Shown here: positions 18,658 through 28,634 of the stretch, in pieces
How positions within the stretch are numbered: position 1 is the first letter of the stretch
Layout: every line of letters begins with the position of its first letter
From: JAJPKK01 sp963802745
Lineage (GTDB): Bacteria; Pseudomonadota; Alphaproteobacteria; Rhizobiales; Xanthobacteraceae
DNA: 64,000 nt
Reading direction: 5' to 3'
Assembly: GCA_963802745.1 (NCBI GenBank)
Contig: CAWDKL010000049.1
Location: 124,001-188,000, forward strand
Program-made: the position numbers and the translations under genes
Notes under the pieces: generated by a model
Database searches by the model: none
The model's input: the letters and a program-made list of their open reading frames with translations, nothing else
Told to the model about the DNA's origin: nothing

Positions 18658-19569
18658 ATGCCAAGGTCGATGCACAGATTAGCCGATGATCGGCGCCGCG
18701 ATCGCCCGGACAGCGGCCGGCGCGGCGCCGCTGTTATGGTGGCCGCGACCGTAGCTTTCATGGTCACGGCATCCGTGGCGGCGCAGACACCGTCCAGCGC
18801 GGGTCAAGTGCCGGATTTGGCCTCGACCACCTTCGCGTGGCTCGCCCTCGGCGCCGACTGGCGCGATCCGCCGGCCGGCAGCGGGCGCGGGCCGGTCAGG
18901 CAGGACCCCGACCATCCGTTCGTCGGCAATGTCGGTAACAATGGCCGCCAGGTGACGGTGCGGCTCGGCAATTATCGCGATCCGGTGCTCAAACCCTGGG
19001 CCGCGGCGCAGATGCGCGAGTCCAACGAGGAGGTCATCAGCGGCAAGCGGGCGGTCGGGTTCGCGGCGCAGGCGCGCTGCTATCCGGGCGGCGTGCCGGG
19101 GCAACTGCTCTATCCCGCCGAGCCGATGTATTTCATCCAGACGCCCAAAGAGGTGTGGATGATCTGGCAGCGCGACCACATGGTGCGCCGCATCTTTTTG
19201 ACCGACAAGCATTCGGAACGCGTGGCGCCGTCGTGGTTCGGCGAATCGATCGGGCACTATGAGAACGGCGAACTCGTCGTCAACACCATCGGGCTGTTGA
19301 CCAAAAACAGCTACATCGACAATCTGCGCACGCCACATACCGAGAAGGAGCATGTGGTCGAGCGCTTCAAGCTGGCGCCCGACGGCAATATGCTGGAAGC
19401 CCAGGTTGTGGTCGAAGACCCGGATACGTTCAACGAACCGCTGCATATGGCGCAGCGCTGGCGCAAGGTCAAAAACCCGATGCTGGAAACGGTCTGCGCG
19501 GAAAACAACGTGGACTATTTCCACCAGAATTTGTTTCCGCTGCCGGAGGCGACGACGCCCGATTTCTAG
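18658..19569 (+). CDS. Secreted protein of unknown function, paralogue of the preceding gene
   Basis: A 303-aa exported protein. The start at 18658 has an AAGGGG site seven bases upstream. That gives a long arginine-rich n-region before the hydrophobic core VMVAATVAFMVTASVAAQT; an internal ATG at 18736 would give a shorter signal. It shares the conserved GHYENGELVVNTIG and PHTEKEHVVERF blocks with the preceding gene, 70 bp away, and is probably co-transcribed. No catalytic motif is recognisable. Confidence 0.72.
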   Translation: MPRSMHRLADDRRRDRPDSGRRGAAVMVAATVAFMVTASVAAQTPSSAGQVPDLASTTFAWLALGADWRDPPAGSGRGPVRQDPDHPFVGNVGNNGRQVTVRLGNYRDPVLKPWAAAQMRESNEEVISGKRAVGFAAQARCYPGGVPGQLLYPAEPMYFIQTPKEVWMIWQRDHMVRRIFLTDKHSERVAPSWFGESIGHYENGELVVNTIGLLTKNSYIDNLRTPHTEKEHVVERFKLAPDGNMLEAQVVVEDPDTFNEPLHMAQRWRKVKNPMLETVCAENNVDYFHQNLFPLPEATTPDF

Positions 19570-19650
19570 GCCCACGGGCGCGGTGCATCGCCGTAGCCCG
19601 GATTGGAGGCGAAGCCGGAAATCCGGGGGGCACCCCTGTCACGCGCTCGC

Positions 19651-20229
19651 TCACTCATTCGGCAGGGGTTGGGCAAATTCCACGCCGTCATAAAATTCCG
19701 AAACCGGAATCGTGATCGCGATTTCCGGCAAATCGAGACGATCGTCGCCGGTCAGCGTCAGCGCGGTGAAGGCGGCCTCGCCGGCTTGGCGGTAAAGGAC
19801 CATGAGTCCGCTGCTCGAAGACTCGACGATGACGTAGCGCAGGATCGACGCGACCGCTGCATATTCCCGAACTTTCTCGATGCGGTCGCGTCGCCCTGAC
19901 TCCGTACTCAGAACCTCGAAAACGATGACGGCACCGGGCGCAAGCCGCTCGGTGTCGGGAAACTTGGTGCAGGTAACAAGCGCATCCGGAAACCGGACTT
20001 TTTGGCCGATGGTCAAAATCCCAAGGTCGGGTCCATAGCAGGCGCACGGTGACCCGCGCAGCCGCGACTGCAGCGCAATAAGAATGTTCGTCGTGATGCG
20101 ACTGTGCCGGGCGCTGCCGCCCGTCATGGCAACCGGTCGGATACCGTCGAACTCGTAGCGCCCTTCCTGGCGGGCTGCCCAGGAGAGGAACTGTTCGATC
20201 GTCCAGGGTTTGGTGAGAGCGACGTTCAT
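19651..20229 (-). CDS. Uma2 family (DUF820) PD-(D/E)XK nuclease-like protein
   Basis: A 192-aa protein of the Uma2/DUF820 family, a restriction-endonuclease-like fold of unknown biological role. Family features are the N-terminal FLSWAARQEGRYEFDGIRPV, then a PDALVTCTKF strand with the metal-binding Asp and VIVFEVLSTES with the Glu. It is a single gene, convergent with the secreted pair upstream and following the NosR-like gene on the same strand after 95 bp. Confidence 0.85.
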   Translation of the reverse strand: MNVALTKPWTIEQFLSWAARQEGRYEFDGIRPVAMTGGSARHSRITTNILIALQSRLRGSPCACYGPDLGILTIGQKVRFPDALVTCTKFPDTERLAPGAVIVFEVLSTESGRRDRIEKVREYAAVASILRYVIVESSSSGLMVLYRQAGEAAFTALTLTGDDRLDLPEIAITIPVSEFYDGVEFAQPLPNE

Positions 20230-20323
20230 CGTTAAAGGGTATCATGGATTGCCGTATGCAGACAGAGCCTCGTCGCGCGTTCGCCCGGTGGGGGCCTCTG
20301 GGTTCATTGCCAGTCGCCGGCAC

Positions 20324-22427
20324 TTATCCGTTTTTGACGATGGCGGCGATCGGAACGGCGGCGCCGACCTTGTCGCCGCCACCGCGCCGCTTGGCGGCCT
20401 GCACCAGCGGCGGGCAGCGCTTGTCGTCATAATATTCCACCTGGCAATCCAGGCACTGAAAACATTCCGCCATAATAATCTTGCCGGATTTTTCGATGGC
20501 CCGCACCGGACAGGAGCGCGCGCATAGCTGGCATGGACTGCCGCATTCGCTCCGGCGCTTGAGCAGGTCGATGAGGTGCAGCCGGTCGAGGATCGCCAGC
20601 ACGCCGCCGAGCGGGCACAGGAAGCGGCAATAGGCCCGCTCCGAAAACAGCCCGATGGCGAGCAGCACGCCGGCGTAAAAAACATACGGCCAGGCGCGGG
20701 TGAATTTCGACGTGATCGCGGTCTTGAACGGCTCGATCTCGGTGGTGGCGCCGGAGCCGTCGATGCCGCTGAGCACCAGCACGAGCACCGCCACCGCGGC
20801 GATGTATTTGCCCATCCATAGACGCTTCTCCAGCGCCTCGGACGGGTTCCATTGCGGCACCCGCAGAGCCCGCGACACTTGCGCGAGCAGCTCCTGCAGG
20901 GCGCCGAACGGGCATAGCCAGCCGCAGAACACGCCGCGGCCGAGCAGGATGACGGAGATCAACGTGTAGATCGCGACGATGACCATCAGCGGTTCGGCCA
21001 GGTAGAAGCCGATGTCGAAATGCCCGAATGGTGCCTGGACGTAATTCATGACATTGACGATGGAGAGCTGCACGCCCGCGGTCCAGCCGAGCCACACCAG
21101 CACCACCAGCAGGAAGCCGGTGCGCACCAGCCGGTGCGCCAGGCGCGAGCGGGAAATCCACGCCTGAAACACGAAGATCAGGGTCAGCGTGGTGAGCAAC
21201 GCGGCGAGGATCGCGATATTCGTGCGCGCGTCGCGCCACGCTTCGACCCATGGCGCGACCGGCGGCGGGTCCGGCATGAGGATGTGCGCATCCGGCAGCT
21301 GGTAGTCGAGGCCGAACGCGACGCTGACCGGGCTGGTGCCTGTACCGTTGACCAACAGCTCCAGCCGCCACGGCTTGACGGGATCGAATGGCGCATTGGC
21401 GGGAAGCGCGAACAGCCCGGCATATTCCTGCGCTCTTATGCCCTCGCCGGCGCCGGTGCCGAGCCGCTGGTAGTCGCCCTCGACGAACGTGAAGGTCCGA
21501 TCGCCTTGCACCAGGCGCAAGCGATCGAAGCGCCGCCCTTCCAATTCTCGGAAGTGTTTTGTGCCGAGAAAATCATAGGGCCCGTTGGAGGCCACGAAAA
21601 TGGTTTGCGCATTGGCCGGAAACCGGCGCCGGTATTCTTCGAAATTGCGCAGACCCAGAAGATTGCCGCCGATCATCGGCGGCGTCAGCAGGCCGGTCAT
21701 GAACTCGCTATAGACTTGATCGGTCGGGCCGAGCGGCACGTCGAGCTTGGCGTCCGGCGCACCCGCTTCCGCGAGCGCCGCCGCCACCTCGCCCGAGGTC
21801 ACGCGCCGCCGCGCCACCGCGCCCTCGGCGACGAGGTCGTTCCACGACATCAGCTGAAAGCTCTCGGTGTCGAGCGTCGGCACCGTGACGGACGCCCGCG
21901 GCACCCGCGCATGCAGCACCAGGTTGGCCGTGGTCACGATAGCGCCCCGCATCGCCCGCGCGCTGATGGTCGCCCCGGAAACGAAATCCGGCTGCAGCGA
22001 GGTAGCGCCGCCGCGCAGCGGGCGTCCGGCCTCGCGGGCGAGGAACGTATCCAGCAAGGGCTGGCGCACCGCATCGTGGTAGATATACGGTTCGCGGTGA
22101 AACACCACCTTGGCGCCGGTGATGCGCCCGGTCACATCGACGCCGGCGATGACGTCGAACGGCGTCGTCGAATATCCGGGCGCCGCGATGATATCGAGGG
22201 TGGAGAAAATATAGGCGGCGACCTTGCCGTCCTTGTAGGCGGCGATCGCGGGTGGGGTACCTTCTTCCGGCCCGAGCCGTTCGGCACCCGGAAAAACCAC
22301 CGCCATCACGTCGGGCGTGAGGCGTTCGGCCAGCTTGCCTTTTTCGGCGAGCGCAGGGCGCGACGATCAGGATTGCGAGGAAGCCGAGCAGGACAACGCG
22401 CAGGGCAGCGTGAGGGGAAAAACTCAT
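20324..22427 (-). CDS. NosR-like membrane flavo/iron-sulphur protein, one apparent frameshift
   Basis: A NosR/NirI-type electron-transfer protein. The N-terminal FMN-binding domain contains DFVSGATISARAM (Thr flavinylation motif S[GA]AT-like). Next come a periplasmic domain, about five or six membrane segments, two cysteine pairs in FCGWLCPFGA and CRFLCPLGG, and a C-terminal ferredoxin-like region with CQLCARSCPVRAI and CFQCLDC. It may pass quinol electrons to a periplasmic reductase. The body is open only from ATG 22309, without signal peptide. The expected one lies in the neighbouring frame from ATG 22427 (MSFSPHAALRVVLLGFLAIL), and removing one C of the CCC at 22356-22358 joins them as IVAPALAEKGK. 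The 22427 start overlaps the upstream stop as ATGA, supporting it. Confidence 0.82.
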
Positions 22428-23236
22428 TCCACGCGCTTTCCGTCCGGCATGATGGCGGCGTCGAAATTGGCGCCTTCGGTCTGCGCATCCGTCAGGATGG
22501 CGTTCTTGAGATTGGCGCCTTCGAAGCTGGTGCCGCGCAAATCGGCGCCATGCAGATTGGCGCCGAACAGATCGACCCCGGCAAAGATCGCGCCGCGCAG
22601 GTCGGCGCCGTAGAGATCGGCCTCGACCATGTCGGAGAGGGTGAAATCGACCCCGCGCAAATCCATCTCGCGCAGCTTCTGGCCGTCCATCTTGGCGCTG
22701 CGCAGATTGGCGCCCGCGAACTTGGCACCGGCGAGGCGGGCGCCGCGCAGGTCGGTGCCGGCCAGAATGGCCCCTTGCAGATTGGCCTGGTTGAGGCGCG
22801 CCTGGCCGAGCCGGGCATTCATGAGCTTGGCACCGGCGAGGTTCGCGCTCGACAGGTCGGCCTCGAACAGCAGAGCGCCGGTCATGTCGGCGCCGGCGAA
22901 ATCCGCCCATTTGGCGTCGATGCGGTTGAGGTCGGCATCGATCAGCTTGGCGCCGGACAGGTCGGCGCGCTGCAGCGAACTGCGAAACAGGCTGGCTTCG
23001 GAGAGATCGGCGTTTTTCAAGTTCACCCGGTCGAGCTTGATGCGCTTGAATTCCCGCAGCTTGAGGTCGCGCCCCGACAGGTCGCAGGCGATGCAGGATT
23101 TCGCGGTGCCGGCCAGAAACGCCTCGACATCGTCGGCGCGGGCGGACGGCACCGCGGGCGCGCTCAGCGCCGCGCCGGCCACCGCGCCGGTCACCATGAT
23201 CCACAACTTCGGCCCGACGGCCGCTCTGCCAGCCAT
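22424..23236 (-). CDS. Secreted pentapeptide-repeat protein
   Basis: A 270-aa protein with a signal peptide (cleavage near SARADDVEAF) followed from about residue 50 by some 40 consecutive A(D/N)LxX repeats (ADLSGAKLIDADLNRIDA and similar). They fold as a right-handed quadrilateral beta-helix. A Cys pair CIAC precedes the repeats. The role is unknown; exported pentapeptide proteins may act as binding scaffolds. Its stop overlaps the NosR-like start by 4 bp, so the two are translationally coupled, and it begins 57 bp after the CxxCH protein gene. Confidence 0.88.
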   Translation of the reverse strand: MAGRAAVGPKLWIMVTGAVAGAALSAPAVPSARADDVEAFLAGTAKSCIACDLSGRDLKLREFKRIKLDRVNLKNADLSEASLFRSSLQRADLSGAKLIDADLNRIDAKWADFAGADMTGALLFEADLSSANLAGAKLMNARLGQARLNQANLQGAILAGTDLRGARLAGAKFAGANLRSAKMDGQKLREMDLRGVDFTLSDMVEADLYGADLRGAIFAGVDLFGANLHGADLRGTSFEGANLKNAILTDAQTEGANFDAAIMPDGKRVE

Positions 23237-23293
23237 CCCGGTTCTCCCTGAACTTTCCGTGCGGAGCCTATCACACCGATGGCATCGGCCGTG

Positions 23294-23827
23294 CTACGGC
23301 TTGAATTCCTGATCGGGATAAATGGCGCCATCCGGCACCTTGATGACCAGGAAGGGATGCTCCATGCCGGTGTGGCAGGCATTGCACGCCGCCGTCATCT
23401 CCCCATAGGCGGCGGCGAATTTCGCTGAATCGGAGGCCTTGATGGCGGCGTCGACCGACTTGATCGAGTCGGCGAAGATCGAGGCCACCGCCGTGTCCAC
23501 GCCGATATTGCGGTAGGTCGGAATGGTGCGCCCGATGCGGGCAAGCGCGCCGCGCAGTTCGTTCAATTCGAAGCCGGCGAGCCGCCAGTTCTTCGCCTGT
23601 CCGGCGTAATACAGTTTGATGTGGCGCGGCTGTACCAGCATGGTCATCAAGTCATCCATGGCGGGCTTGAATTCCAGGATGGTGAGGCCGGGCCGCGGCG
23701 CGGCCGGCGCCGCAGCCGATGCGCCCGCTGGCGCCCCTGGGACCGGCGCGTTCTGCGCCACCGCCAACGCGGCTGCGGTGAACACCAGCGCTCCGGCGAG
23801 CGCTAGCGCGGCGTAACGGTTCTGCAT
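23294..23827 (-). CDS. Periplasmic one-haem c-type cytochrome-like protein
   Basis: A 177-aa exported protein. The start at 23827 gives a signal peptide ending near AVAQNAPVPG. After an Ala/Pro-rich linker comes a helical domain with one haem-attachment motif CNACH near the C-terminus and Met in HTGMEHP, similar to cytochrome c' -like four-helix proteins. It could shuttle electrons between the NosR-like protein and the multicopper oxidase encoded on either side (inference from order and direction only). The frame is open upstream to 24082, but those residues look untranslated. Confidence 0.78.
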   Translation of the reverse strand: MQNRYAALALAGALVFTAAALAVAQNAPVPGAPAGASAAAPAAPRPGLTILEFKPAMDDLMTMLVQPRHIKLYYAGQAKNWRLAGFELNELRGALARIGRTIPTYRNIGVDTAVASIFADSIKSVDAAIKASDSAKFAAAYGEMTAACNACHTGMEHPFLVIKVPDGAIYPDQEFKP

Positions 23828-23934
23828 GACGTTCCTCCCAAGCCCTATTGGACCGGCCGGCAAGCGCTGCATCGACCGGCGGTACGTGGAAGAGATTACA
23901 TCGCCTGCCGGCACGGCGAAAGGGCGGCCATCGA

Positions 23935-26113
23935 TCAATATGGTGCGGGCACGACCTGCATTTTTGCCATCATACCTCCGTCCTCGTGATCCAGGATGTG
24001 GCAGTGGAACACGAACTCGCCGAGTTGCGAGAACGGAATGTTGACGATCACGGGTTTGAAGGTGCACTGGCCGTTGTGCCACTGATCGATCGTGCAGTAG
24101 CCGTTCTGGAGCTTTGCCACTTCCGGCGTGTTCGCGGTCGCGATCACCAGCGGGACGTTGTCCTCCATGATACCGCCGCCCACCGACGGGTCGAGCACCG
24201 GGGCGAGCGGCGAATTCGCGGGTGCCGCTGCCTGAACGAAGCGGAACTTGGTCTGGTGAATGTGGAAGTTGTGATTCTCGGTGGCCAGATTGACGAGTTC
24301 CCAGGTTTCGCGAACCGGCTTCTGTCCGGCGCCCAAGGGAAGACAGACGGTGATCGTCCCAGGATTGAACGTCGTGACCGGAATTTGCGATCCGGGCACC
24401 ACCGCGCCGCGTGCGTCAACCTCCTCGTAACCGAGGCCGAACACGTTCGGATTGTTAAAGGGGTCCACCAATCCAAAGAATATCCGGCGGTGATGGCCGG
24501 CCGGAAGCGCCGCGCAATTCGCCGGCACCGGCGCCGCTTTCGCATAGGGATTGGGCGCGCTGAAAGATTCCGGTCGGCCGATTGGCGGCCAGCGCATCGC
24601 CGATAATGTCGAGGGCATAGGCCGTCAGCTGGCGCGGCCCGGACTGGTTGAATGCGACCGCGGCGAGATCGACCGCCGGCCAGGAATCACCGGCCGGCCC
24701 GGTGGTCAGCCCCACCGTCTTGAAGGTGCCGGTGGCTCCCTTCGGCGGCGGGATGATATTGCCCTTGGCGTCGCGATAAGTGACCCATAGCTCGGCGCGC
24801 GCACTCGGCATCATGGCGAATTGGCTGACGCAGACGGGGGTCGATGTATATCCGGCGGGCGGCGGGGCAGGGCAGGTCACGATTTTGAAGCGAGCCCCGC
24901 CGAGAGTCACCATGGTGCCGGGCGCGGTTCCCGGCGGCACGTCGATGCTGACACCGTCAACAGAAATCAGCTGCATGATCATCGGCGTCTGGGTTTGGTC
25001 GTTGGAGAGTTGAAGGTCGTACGTGGCGCTGCCGGACGCATTGGTCAGGCGCCAAAGTTCGCCGTCCGGGCTGGTCATGTTGATGGTCGGGTAGACTTGG
25101 CCGTTGACCGACCAGTACCAGCGGCCGCCGGTGTAATTGTTTCCTTCGTCGGCGGTATTATTGGCGCCCGGGCAGGAGCCTTGCCGCACCTCCGCGGGGG
25201 TTGCCGGATACTGCGCGCAGAAGGTCGGGTCCTCCTGGTAGAGCACCTGACCGGCCGTGACGTTCGCCGGACCGTTTTGGAACTGGATGGTGCCGGCAGC
25301 CAGCACCTGCATGTCCTTGAGGGTCAGGTAGCGTACCTGGCTCTCCGGAAACTTGGCACCGAACAGGTCGCCGCGCGCATAGTCGCCGGCTTGGCCAATC
25401 GAGATGATACCCGCCAAGCCGCCGGAGACTTGGTTGAGCGTAATCCCGTGCACATGCGGGTGAAACCAGAATAAACCCGACGGGTGATTGGCGGGAATGT
25501 CGATGCGGTAATCCGCAAATCCCCTGACGATCGAGCCGTCCTGGTGGGAGGGCAGCGGCATCGGCGTGCCGTTGGCGGGATTATAGATTTGGACAAAAAT
25601 ATAATCCCCGAAGGTCGGATCCTTGAGAGTCGCCGCGCGCGCCGGCACGATGAGGCCGTGGGTGTGAATATTGGTGAGATTGAGCGGCAGATTGGCGCCA
25701 CCCGGATCACTCGAATGGTCAACCTCGACCGGATTTTGCTTTGGCAGCCTGTTGACCAGCCGCAGTTTCAGCGCATCGCCCTGCTGCAAGGCCCACCGCA
25801 CCCCGCCATAAGGCGACATCGTGGCCGATCCCGGTGGACACACATTCCCCGGCAGCGCCGCCGCACGCTGGCAGAATTGATAGACCCACCCGATCGGATT
25901 GATGGGGGCACTCCCCCCCGGCGGCGTGTAGGCGATGCTGGGCACCGGCTGGGGTTGCGCGATCATCAGGAGATCGAGCACGCCGTGCGAACTTGCAAGC
26001 ACCGGCGGTTCCACGAAATTCCCGGCCACCGCTGCGCTGGTCCAGCACAATATGATGCCGACCCAACCGGTCCATGGATGAAAGCCTTTGCGCGCCGCTG
26101 ATCCACCACCCAT
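23935..26113 (-). CDS. Multicopper oxidase, one apparent frameshift
   Basis: A periplasmic three-domain cupredoxin oxidase with all four copper blocks: HTHG in NIHTHGLIVP, HPHVHG in FWFHPHVHGIT, HNFHIHQ and HCHILDHEDGGMM. The last includes the type-1 ligands and axial Met. A signal peptide lies at WVGIILCWTSAAVAG. The first frame (from 26113) runs past the second domain to ALAANRP, then goes wrong; the remaining 210 residues (ESFSAPNPYAKA onward) lie in the next frame. One extra base around 24571-24580 explains the break, and no conserved residue is lost. It is either a sequencing slip or a recent mutation. It heads the four-gene redox cluster. Confidence 0.82.
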
Positions 26114-26476
26114 GTTCCCACTCGCATCCCAGTTGAAGATTTCGGATCGGCAAGATGGCCGAGAGCAGCCATTCGACCTACCTTAAGTGCTCATAAGAAC
26201 ACAATTTAATGCTATTAATATGCTTTGAAGTTTTTGTGAACGTAATACGACAGTCAGCTCCTTAGAATTCATACAAAATTGTCCCGCGGCGCGTGATATG
26301 GAAATCATCGGTGATGGTAATATTTGGACGCGATCCAATTGGGCTTGTACATTATAAAGATTCTACGAGCAATCACCACATCGAAGATGTACCGGTAAGG
26401 GTGGAGTGGGGTCTCGATTGAATCGGGATCCGGCATGCCGTTCGCGCCGCGATCCGGCAAACGCGGGTTGGAGACG
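26114..26476. other. Divergent AT-rich intergenic region, 363 bp
   Basis: The stretch lies between the oxidase (minus) and a small secreted protein (plus). The part 26180-26390 is markedly AT-rich for this genome and presumably holds the divergent promoters. No gene was recognised. Confidence 0.5.
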
Positions 26477-26785
26477 ATGGGACTGAGCGACTTCGTGCTT
26501 TGGGCCTGCGCGCTGGCAGGATTGTCGTGCGGGACGGCGGCATCGCCGGACGTGTCGGCCATTCAATCGGCCTATGAGTTCGAATCCGCAAACGGAAGCA
26601 CCTTGCACGACAAGGGCCTGCAGGTGCTCGAGGCGTCCTGCGACGAACCTTCCGGCGGGACGTATCTTTGCCAGGTCACGTTCCTGTCCACCGCGGACCC
26701 GAACCAGCGGCTCTATTTCGACGTGATCGCGGTTGCCCGTGGCGGCCGCGGATGGGAGCTCAAGAGCGGTCTGTGCAAGCGGTGA
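26477..26785 (+). CDS. Small secreted protein, unknown
   Basis: A 102-aa protein with a signal peptide (start at 26477, GGAGA site five bases upstream; cleavage near CGTAASPDV). The mature part has three Cys, a YEFESANGSTLHDKG stretch and a strand-rich LYFDVIAVARGG. The family is not recognised. It stands alone between the oxidase and the first palindromic repeat. Confidence 0.6.
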   Translation: MGLSDFVLWACALAGLSCGTAASPDVSAIQSAYEFESANGSTLHDKGLQVLEASCDEPSGGTYLCQVTFLSTADPNQRLYFDVIAVARGGRGWELKSGLCKR

Positions 26786-26883
26786 GGGACGCACTCGCCC
26801 CGCGCATGCGAGCGTGATTCGACCGCGCCTGTGAAGAAGTGCCGCGAGACAATGAATTTGCACGACCTAAGAGTGCAGGTTCG

Positions 26884-27032
26884 TATCCCTCCCCGTCTTC
26901 GGGGAGGGTGGACGCGCGAAGCGCGGCCGGGTGGGGTGTTCTCGTTTCACGTCTATCGACTTCGCCCGTAACCCCCAAAACCCCACCCGGCGCGCAAGAG
27001 CGCGCCACCCTCCCCGAAGACGGGGAGGGATA
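26884..27032. repeat. Palindromic dispersed repeat, copy 1
   Basis: A 149-bp element whose ends are 28-bp perfect inverted repeats containing CTCCCCGTCTTCGGGGAG, itself a hairpin. An inner arm CCGGGTGGGG also pairs. A second copy, inverted, lies at 28284-28414. Transcribed on either strand, it would form a long stem. Such elements are common between genes of Bradyrhizobium relatives. Confidence 0.9.
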
Positions 27033-27141
27033 AGGTCGCACGCCTACCGGTGATCGATGTCTTGCGGGATTTCTTCACATTCGAAGCAGAACATCCCGAT
27101 TTGTGCCCATCATGGACGGATAGCGCGCGGCCTAGCACAGC

Positions 27142-28218
27142 TTATGCGCGCAGCCGTGTCTTCCCCTCGATTCTAAACCGCGGCGCTACTTCGGTGGCAA
27201 AGAGCTCCAGCGACCGCAGCGCCTTGTCGATGCCGTACCACGGCGGATAGTGCACCATGATCGACGTGGCGCCGGTGGTATCGCGCAGGTGCGCGATCTT
27301 GTCGGCGACGGTCGCGGGCGAGCCGTGCAGGATGATGTCGTGCGCGAGCGCATCGTATCCGGTGCGGGCGCCCACGGTCTTTTCCTGCACGGTGCCGAGA
27401 TAGCCCGAGGTGTGGCCGCTGGAGAAATGCGCGAGGTGGCGCAGAATGCCGGCCTCGCTGTCGCGCCGTGCGGCGGCGTCGGTCTCGGCGACATAGACCA
27501 GGCGGGCGATATCGACGTGGCCGCGGGCCGGATTGGCGCGCAGCGGCGCCGGGGTCTCCTCCAGATGCGTGCGATAGGCCGCGGTCTGGCGGGCAAGGTC
27601 GGCGAACGGCGTCCAGCTTGAGAGCATCAGGCCAAAACCCATGCGGCCCGCGACCGCAATCGAGCGCTCGGTTGCCCCCGCGAGATAGACCGGCGGGTGC
27701 GGCGCCTGCACGGCATGGGGAAACACCTCGTAGGCGCCGTCCACCTTGATGTTAAAATATTTGCCCTGGTGGCCGGTGCGCTTGGTCGCCAGCAGTTCCA
27801 TCAGCAGCGGCAGGGCCTCCTCCTGGATGTCGCGCCGCGCTTCGAAGTCGACGCCAAAACCGTCGAATTCATATTTGCGATAGCCCGAGCCGAGCCCCAG
27901 CACGAAGCGGCCGCCACTGAGAATATCGATGAACGCCGCGTTCTCGGCGACCCGCAGCGGATTGGCCAGCGGCAGCGTCACCACGGCGGTGCCGATCTTG
28001 ATGCGTTTGGTCAGCGCCGCGATATAGCCCGCATAGACGAACACGTCCGGCATGATGCCGTATTCGCTGCTGAAATGATGCTCGGCAAGCCAGGCATAAT
28101 CGAAGCCCAGTTCGTCCGCCCGCAGAATTTCGCGGGTCACCCGGGCATGCACGTCGCGGTGCGGATAGGGCTCGGTATCCGTGTTGGGGTGGGAGGTGAA
28201 CAGGATGCCGAATTCCAT
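27142..28218 (-). CDS. LLM-class flavin-dependent monooxygenase
   Basis: A 358-aa bacterial-luciferase-like enzyme that uses reduced flavin to oxygenate an unknown substrate. Features: MEFGILFTSHP strand at the start, WLAEHHFSSEYG (conserved EHH), GSGYRKYEFDGFG near the phosphate-binding loop, and a late barrel strand. The start is the ATG at 28218 with a GGAG site eleven bases upstream; the longer open frame would translate the palindromic repeat at 28284. It is a single gene with no flavin reductase nearby. Confidence 0.9.
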   Translation of the reverse strand: MEFGILFTSHPNTDTEPYPHRDVHARVTREILRADELGFDYAWLAEHHFSSEYGIMPDVFVYAGYIAALTKRIKIGTAVVTLPLANPLRVAENAAFIDILSGGRFVLGLGSGYRKYEFDGFGVDFEARRDIQEEALPLLMELLATKRTGHQGKYFNIKVDGAYEVFPHAVQAPHPPVYLAGATERSIAVAGRMGFGLMLSSWTPFADLARQTAAYRTHLEETPAPLRANPARGHVDIARLVYVAETDAAARRDSEAGILRHLAHFSSGHTSGYLGTVQEKTVGARTGYDALAHDIILHGSPATVADKIAHLRDTTGATSIMVHYPPWYGIDKALRSLELFATEVAPRFRIEGKTRLRA

Positions 28219-28283
28219 GCGCGGGGCTCCTTGAAGTGGTGTGCGCATCATTCCATTGTTTCGGCGCGTGCGCAAACAGCCCT

Positions 28284-28414
28284 TATCCCTCCCCGTCTTC
28301 GGGGAGGGTGGCGCGCTCTTGCGCGCCGGGTGGGGCCTTCGGGCTGCAGGACAGTAAGAAACCCCACCCGGCCGCGCTTCGCGCGTCCACCCTCCCCGAA
28401 GACGGGGAGGGATA
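28284..28414. repeat. Palindromic dispersed repeat, copy 2 (inverted relative to copy 1)
   Basis: A 131-bp element with the same 28-bp ends as the element at 26884. The inner arms are exchanged (GCGCGCTCTTGCGCGCC left, GCCGCGCTTCGCGCGTC right), showing opposite orientation. The two copies bracket the LLM monooxygenase gene. Confidence 0.9.
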
Positions 28415-28634
28415 AAGCCTCGCATCCACCGGTTGTGCAAGGTCGATTGCTTCGGGCGTTCTTCACACGCTCGAAGGCGGGCGATCCAGTAATCCCGGAT
28501 TTCGAATGGGGCCGGACGCGCAAGCGGGCGTAGCACATGCGTCGCTCCCCTGCTCTGCCTGGGCAGGCGCCTGAAAAATTCAAGCGCGATGCCCGGCAGG
28601 CATTATTTTTGATCAGCTTCAAGGAGGCGTGACG

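Noticed and set aside
21020..23251. 743-codon plus-strand open frame with repeating IGAxQIGA-like units
   Set aside because: The periodicity is the shadow of the pentapeptide repeats and NosR-like gene on the other strand.
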